Positions 59,251 through 64,000 of a stretch of DNA of 64,000 bases are shown here, in pieces. The stretch is taken from NCBI GenBank assembly GCA_949987705.1, contig OX465282.1:310001-374000 (forward strand), given 5' to 3'. Position 1 is the first letter of the stretch. Each line of letters begins with the position of its first letter. Made by a program: the position numbers and the translations under genes. The DNA is from Thereva unica. Taxonomy: Eukaryota > Arthropoda > Insecta > Diptera > Therevidae. Under the pieces are notes generated by a model, which was given only the letters and a program-made list of their open reading frames with translations, had not been told where the DNA came from and made no database searches.

Positions 59251-59649
59251 AAAAGAGCCTGGTGGTACGAAGCTGCTTTTTTAGAGGCGAAATAAAGGCC
59301 ACAAACCTTACAGGTTCTGGCTGATTGCCTATTGAAGAAGAGGAAGAAGTCATTGCGCATTAAAACGAGAGAATAACGTGGAGGCAGAAACCCACCTGAA
59401 AGGATCAAACCCAGGCCACTTGGAGCTCCCTGCAGCAGGCAGGGTCAATGAATTCAAAAACCACGATTGTTATAATTTCAACGTTTGCTACAAAACTAGA
59501 ACCCGTTTACCGGTGACAGAGATTGAACGGAGAGAGCCTATGCATGAGTTCCTTCAAATCGTTGTGCCCATAAAGGCGAGGATTATTCTAGATATCTTTC
59601 AAAACTCCATGGGCATGACCAAAAGTTCTGAATCTTAGGTTCCAAGGCT

Positions 59650-61190
59650 ACAGTATTTGCGTTGACGTTGAAATGAGACTCAAAATGTTGGTGATCAAGG
59701 GTGACACCTTCCAGTTCCTTGCTTAGTGAAGTCATTCTCCTTTCGACACGGTTGTAAGCACTTCAGCGGTGTGCATTTGTAAAAATAAACAAAGCATGTA
59801 GGTTGTGCTACTAGAAATGGTTAATTGCGTGCGAAATCATCTTAAGGTACCTAGAGTTTTATCTTCTCCACTGTCGACAGGTAGGATAACAACTGGCTTA
59901 ATCACACACTCTGCTTTTTTCATTAGAGCCTGCAAGGATTGAGCATTGAGGATCTCGATGTGTAGAGGCTGTGGAAGAGGAGCGCATTCCACCTCTTATT
60001 GTAATGTATGTTGGACGCTGCCCTGGCTACCGCATAGAATCTTGCTTGATGACAATATATGCGTAAGTACGTTATCATACACCTCAAGTACCACCAGCGA
60101 TCCATTTAACGCTTGGCCCGCCGATTTGTTGTCACAACTTTAGAGTTCGATGGTTGTTTAATCCAAAGCAATCTCGTGAGAGCTTAAGAAGCTTATCAGG
60201 GATAAGACCTCCAACCTGGAGATCTCTTTTAAGTCTTCCAGAGCCTAACTGCCTAGTATGCGCCGTCTGGTTTTGGCTAAAGCCGGGCATGTACACAGGA
60301 AATGAACAAGTGTTTCCCTCACGTGAGATGGCTAGCTTGGTAGCGTCCTTGAGGATTATTATGATTCTGGCAATATCTCGTCGGAGTCTGTTTAGGATAT
60401 CCACTGTTCTTTTTTTGTTGTTTTCACGTTCCCATCTATGTTATTATGTTCGGCTACTAAGACAAAAGTCACGTTTTCCTTTTTACCGAGCCTATGTAGC
60501 TTAGCTTTACATTGCTCCGCTTTGAGCGCATCATTAGTGAATGCAGAGCTTTTTTAGAGGCTTGGCTATCTATGCAAATACCAATGATACGTCCTTATGT
60601 AGGTTTAAAGTTCATTGTCTGGCAGGCCTTTCGGATCGCCAGCCCTTCCGCTTAAAAGATACTAGAGGGCTGTGGGAAGTGCCAGGACATTGAACTGTTA
60701 GTGGTCTCTTGATAAACCCCCGCCCCCTGACTCCTTGAAGCCGCCGGTGAATATTCGTATATCGCACTACTTCAGGACGTCTCCGTTTCTTCTCTTTTTG
60801 AGGGTGTTTCGACGGAAAATTCCTTTCTGAGCATCAATCTAGGCGAAAATAATCTGTGGTTATAGCAACCGCATCCTTGAGTAGCAGTTTCAAGATGTTG
60901 CTGTGCCTGTAAGGTTTTGTAGTCTAGGCCGCGGAGTTCTTCAGTCTAAAGGCACTGCAAAGGCTAGGTTTTTGATGTGAATGTCGGGGGAGCAAGTAAA
61001 GGAGAACTTCAACAGTGTTCTTGGGTATGTTATCGCAACTTTAGACATTATTAGCGAACCGTACGTGAAAATGAACCTCATCTCTTGCCGAAGTTATTTT
61101 TACTGGAAGGCTATGCAAGCTCTACCAGTTTGTGTCGCTCTGCATCACCCAATCATGATCGGGTAGCTCACAGTAACTTTTCAAACTAAA
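59650..61190 (-). pseudogene. I/LOA-like relic with RNase H remnant
   Basis: On the minus strand, IIGICIDSQASKKALH (60590-60541) is the 'DSQAA' catalytic region of RNase H. It is followed by MRSKRSNVKLS, and in another frame by ILNRLRRDIARIIIIL (about 60400-60350), the stretch before the C-terminal zinc-like part. The remaining sequence is very decayed, so the limits are approximate. Confidence 0.5.
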
Positions 61191-61359
61191 ACATGATAGC
61201 AAACTGGATTCCCTTTATGAAATTTCTTTGCCGAAAACTGCGCCTTATTTGTGTATACATTGGACTAGTAAATCAGGACTGTCAACTTTCCCGGTATATC
61301 GCGGGCGAGTTTTATATTAAAAATATTAATAAATTTTGCTATTTCTAGCCGTTTTAAAA

Positions 61360-61441
61360 TCGTTACGTAACAAAAACCTTGAACGTCATACGTAACACCT
61401 TTTGCCAAATTGCGTTAAGTAATTTATGGACAGCCTCTAAT
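61360..61441. repeat. Single end of a GTCCATAAATTA-type element
   Basis: 'gcgttaagtaatttatggacagcctc' is, inverted, GAGGCTGTCCATAAATTACT, related to the GGGGTCGTCCATAAATTACG ends of copies A and B. Two 'acgtaac' blocks lie inside. No partner end is seen nearby, so it is a remnant or a distant relative. Confidence 0.5.
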
Positions 61442-61635
61442 GCCGTACAGTAAAACGTGTACACCGTAAGATTTTCGTACACAGTAGTATTTCTCAATCT
61501 ATTTTCGTAACTAAACACTAAAAGAAAATCCATTTAAAAAATATATATTTTAAAATTACAGCGGAATTAATCATATCGTAATAAAATAAAACAAAAATAT
61601 AGTCTCATAAAAAAAAGGATTTTAAAGACACTTAC

Positions 61636-62133
61636 CTCCACTGGGCCTTCTAAACATATTTGTAATAGATTGTGAAATACTTTTCCTTTTAGCATCATTT
61701 CTTCGAAACGGATCATAGGACGATGATGGTGTTAATTGTGGCGGTGTTGTCGCAGATATATTAGCATATGTTGTTTGATTATATGAAACGCCATTTTTAC
61801 CAGGATTCTTTGATGTTTCAATTGCTATTTTCCGTGCATTTACTAATCTAAATTCACGATCAACTAAAAATGATCGTGCAACATCAATTATCTCTAATGA
61901 ATCTTCAGTAACTGGTAGTTCAGCATCAATTTGCTGCTTTAATATTCTTAAAACTTGATGAAATGATGGTGTATCTGATGTTGTTACAATATCTGGACGT
62001 AATAATAATGAATGTACTAATGGCAATGGATACCATGATATTCTAGTTATAAGGCCTGTTAAATGTAAATTTACATATAAACTATTGCTTGTAAATGTTT
62101 GCAGTTTTCCCCAAATTGCATTTAAAAATGGAC
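61636..62133 (-). CDS. FHIP: FHIP-family protein, fourth visible exon
   Basis: The acceptor TTTTGTTTTAG precedes 62133 and the donor G|GTAAGT follows 61636, with phase 1 at both ends. The peptide begins PFLNAIWGKLQTFTSNSLY and NLHLTGLITRISWYPLPLVH, the conserved region of RAI16-like proteins. It continues with SLLLRPDIV, FHQVLRILKQQIDAELP and DVARSFLVDREFRLVNARKI. A basic linker, NDAKRKSISQSITNMFRRPS, leads into the terminal exon 6.3 kb away. No frame damage is seen. Confidence 0.85.
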
Positions 62134-62216
62134 CTAAAACAAAACAAATTTTTTTTATTATAATTTAATATTTTGTTGTTTGTGGTTTTGAAAAAATAAA
62201 AAAAATAAAATATTAC

Positions 62217-63051
62217 CCAAACTAACTGTCCCTTGTGTAAATAAATCTTCCGAAAAATCTAAATCGATTATTGAGTTGTCTTTCTTATTCGATATCGACC
62301 AAATTGGTTCATTTTTTCTATGATGATCGTCTATATCGATTGTGTTGTTATTTGGCAAAATATTTCCAATTCCATTACTTATTTCAAAATCATCATCAGG
62401 TCTATATTTAAACGATTCATAACCACTAGACTCCCCAATCGATTGCAAACTATCACACTTATTTTTATCACATTCTAATATTATTTGTGAGTCGACAACA
62501 ATGTTACCACCACTGATTTGAAATTCAGTAAAAAAATTCTTAACCATTTCAATTAGCTTATCTATAGTTTGTCCGCCACCAGCTTTTCTTGGTGGCCATT
62601 TCTGATACTTATATGTATTTGTCCATTGGCTACAGGCAGCACGACATTGTGATATTTTATGATGAGCATCAAACAGATATGCCTGATAATTCGAGTATAA
62701 ACTATCCCCCGAATGAAGACCATAATGATTCCAATTAGCTCCAATCGTTTTACTAACTGATGGTGTTGGCACTATATTAGTTGCTGGTATTGTATTATTC
62801 TGGATTATGTTCGCAATTGTTTCTTTATTTCGTAGCTTATTAATATTTGAAGAATGTTTCATTACATCCGGTGTTAAATCCAAGAAAAAATCCACTGAAT
62901 TCGTATACGGATCGATTTTGTTAATTTTATGCCTATAGGATATCGGTATGTGCTTTCCAGGTAGTAAATATTTAAGAAGTAATTCTAGCATTATGTCTTC
63001 ACAGTGAAGACTCAGGAGCGTTTCAAATAAAGAAAGTGTCACCATACATAA
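62217..63051 (-). CDS. FHIP: FHIP-family protein, large central exon
   Basis: FHIP proteins join FTS/AKTIP and Hook adaptors, which link early endosomes to dynein. The acceptor ATTTATAG precedes 63051 and the donor G|GTAATA follows 62217; phase 0 in and 1 out match the neighbours. The exon encodes LCMVTLSLFETLLSLHCEDI, MLELLLKYLLPGKHIP and DPYTNSVDFFLDLTPDVM, all typical of the RAI16-like fold. There is then a less conserved insert, and YLFDAHHKISQCRAACSQW. The last part, DDFEISNGIGNILPNN and on, is likely a disordered loop before LFTQGTVSLG. The codon use and continuity indicate an active gene. Confidence 0.88.
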
Positions 63052-63141
63052 CTATAAATATAATTTTTGTGATATAACAGAAAATAAATTATTTAATTTT
63101 TAATTTTAACTCCGTTTCAGATTTCTCTGCATCCTACTTAC

Positions 63142-63339
63142 ATTTGGATCTGATGAATTGAGCCTCTCTATAAGAACGTCTAAAATTCTTTGGCCATCGA
63201 ACTTTTCTTCATCTAATAAAAATTTAACAAAAGCCTTTAACAATCCAGGCTCTGTCACTGATCGCAAAATTAAATCCAGATAGGCCATCGCTGAAATTTG
63301 TGATTCGGTGTTTGTCTGCAAATGTTTGCCTTTGAATAT
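63142..63339 (-). CDS. FHIP: FHIP-family protein, first visible exon
   Basis: The acceptor CTTTTTACAG precedes 63339 and the donor AAT|GTAAGT follows 63142. The 66 codons, in phase 0 throughout, read IFKGKHLQTNTESQISAMAY, LDLILRSVTEPGLLKAFVKF and RILDVLIERLNSSDPN. These alpha-helical repeats belong to the conserved core of FHIP proteins. The 5' exons and start codon lie beyond the window or in unrecognised sequence upstream. Confidence 0.88.
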
Positions 63340-64000
63340 CTGTAAAAAGGTCTCCGATTTATCCTGGTGTGGTTAGTATAATTACTTGTTTGAAAAAATG
63401 ATAGAAAGAAAGTTAGACCAAATTAGATTTATAAAAAAAAATAACTTTTAAGAACAGAAATCAATGATTTTAAAAGTTGTTTTTCCAATTTTTGTTATTA
63501 TATTATTTTAGGCTTACGTGAAAATTCTAAAGGCACCTATCTTCTCTACTTGGCGAAGTTATTTCGTGAAGCGAAGCAAGGTTATATGCCTTCAAACATG
63601 TCCTACAGTCCTTGTGACAAACTTGTTTGAACGCCGAGCTACATGGTTTTCATTTTGGTTTAAGATCACCAAAATTAAAAATGGGCAAAGCAACAGAAAC
63701 ACACAGCCAACAACCACAGGGGAAGTTTTTTAGTTCATGCAAAGAACTGTCAGATAAAACCAGGAAAAAATCAAACGATTTTGATATTTGGGACAAACTT
63801 GTGACAAACATAAAACCAAAAACCAAATTCACCACACATTGTCAATCTTTGTTTGAACGCCTTGTTTGGACGCATAAAACGTAGTGTATGGGGCCCAATT
63901 GGATGGAGGGTTCGAAAAGTAAGTGGGATTTTAAAATTTTGAATAGCACCTGCGCGCATAATAGCCTGCAGATTCTACCAGAGGCCGCTAGACTTCAAAA
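63340..64000. other. FHIP-gene intron with probable repeat DNA
   Basis: 63600-63900 contains the duplicated motifs 'ttgtttgaacgcc' and 'acaaacttgt', and ends in 'gtgtatggggccc', the same end bases as the MITE at 56809-56963. No exon is recognised. Confidence 0.4.

Larger units (their letters stand above)
55363..61635. other. 6.3 kb intron of the FHIP-family gene
   Basis: The intron separates the exons at 55362 and 61636 and holds an RTE-like relic, Harbinger-like copy B, an RNase H relic and A/T-rich filler. 55560-55780 contains minus-strand Jockey-like 3' end debris. 57741-58950 is A/T-rich with nothing recognised. Confidence 0.75.

Overview
The window is nuclear DNA of a fly, most likely a cyclorrhaphan dipteran with a large, repeat-rich genome. 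The evidence is GT/AG-spliced genes, a ribosomal-protein gene with a TCT-type initiator, CAX (Gln/His) repeats in coding exons, and heavy loads of non-LTR retrotransposon relics, mariner, hAT-like and PIF/Harbinger-like elements. Only about 4 kb of the 64 kb is host coding sequence. I cannot name the species.

Three host genes are supported. (1) A plus-strand gene for a protein with a RhoGAP-like domain, seen as exons at 6280-6481, 20255-20438, 22721-22783, 23049-23461, about 27793-28650 and 32205-32806, with a possible further upstream exon at 25-93. Its 5' part lies outside the window. Its introns are filled with transposon debris. (2) RpL27A, complete, at 48693-49631 plus strand, four coding exons and 149 residues, with a further intron in the 3' UTR and a convincing box C/D snoRNA in intron 3. 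(3) The 3' part of a FHIP-family (FTS-Hook-interacting protein, RAI16-like) gene on the minus strand, exons from 63339 down to 54968, with one 6.3 kb intron full of mobile DNA.

Layout: 0-33 kb is the RhoGAP-like gene and its introns. 33-48 kb is intergenic: MITEs, A/T-rich stretches, RTE-like and Jockey/CR1-like reverse-transcriptase relics, and a 2.3 kb imperfect palindrome. 48-50 kb is RpL27A, with a small tandem repeat just upstream. 50-54 kb is a second copy of the palindrome core between direct repeats, plus RTE-like relics. 54.9-63.3 kb is the FHIP gene.

The most informative signal is nested mobile DNA whose insertions can be read at base level. Two copies of one PIF/Harbinger-like element carry different nested miniature elements, so each copy supplies the empty site for the other. 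One of them interrupts an RTE-like reading frame that becomes continuous when the element and one TTA duplication are removed. Several hAT-like insertions have visible 8-bp duplications. I found no intact transposase or reverse transcriptase and no CRISPR, operon-like or other clearly new system.
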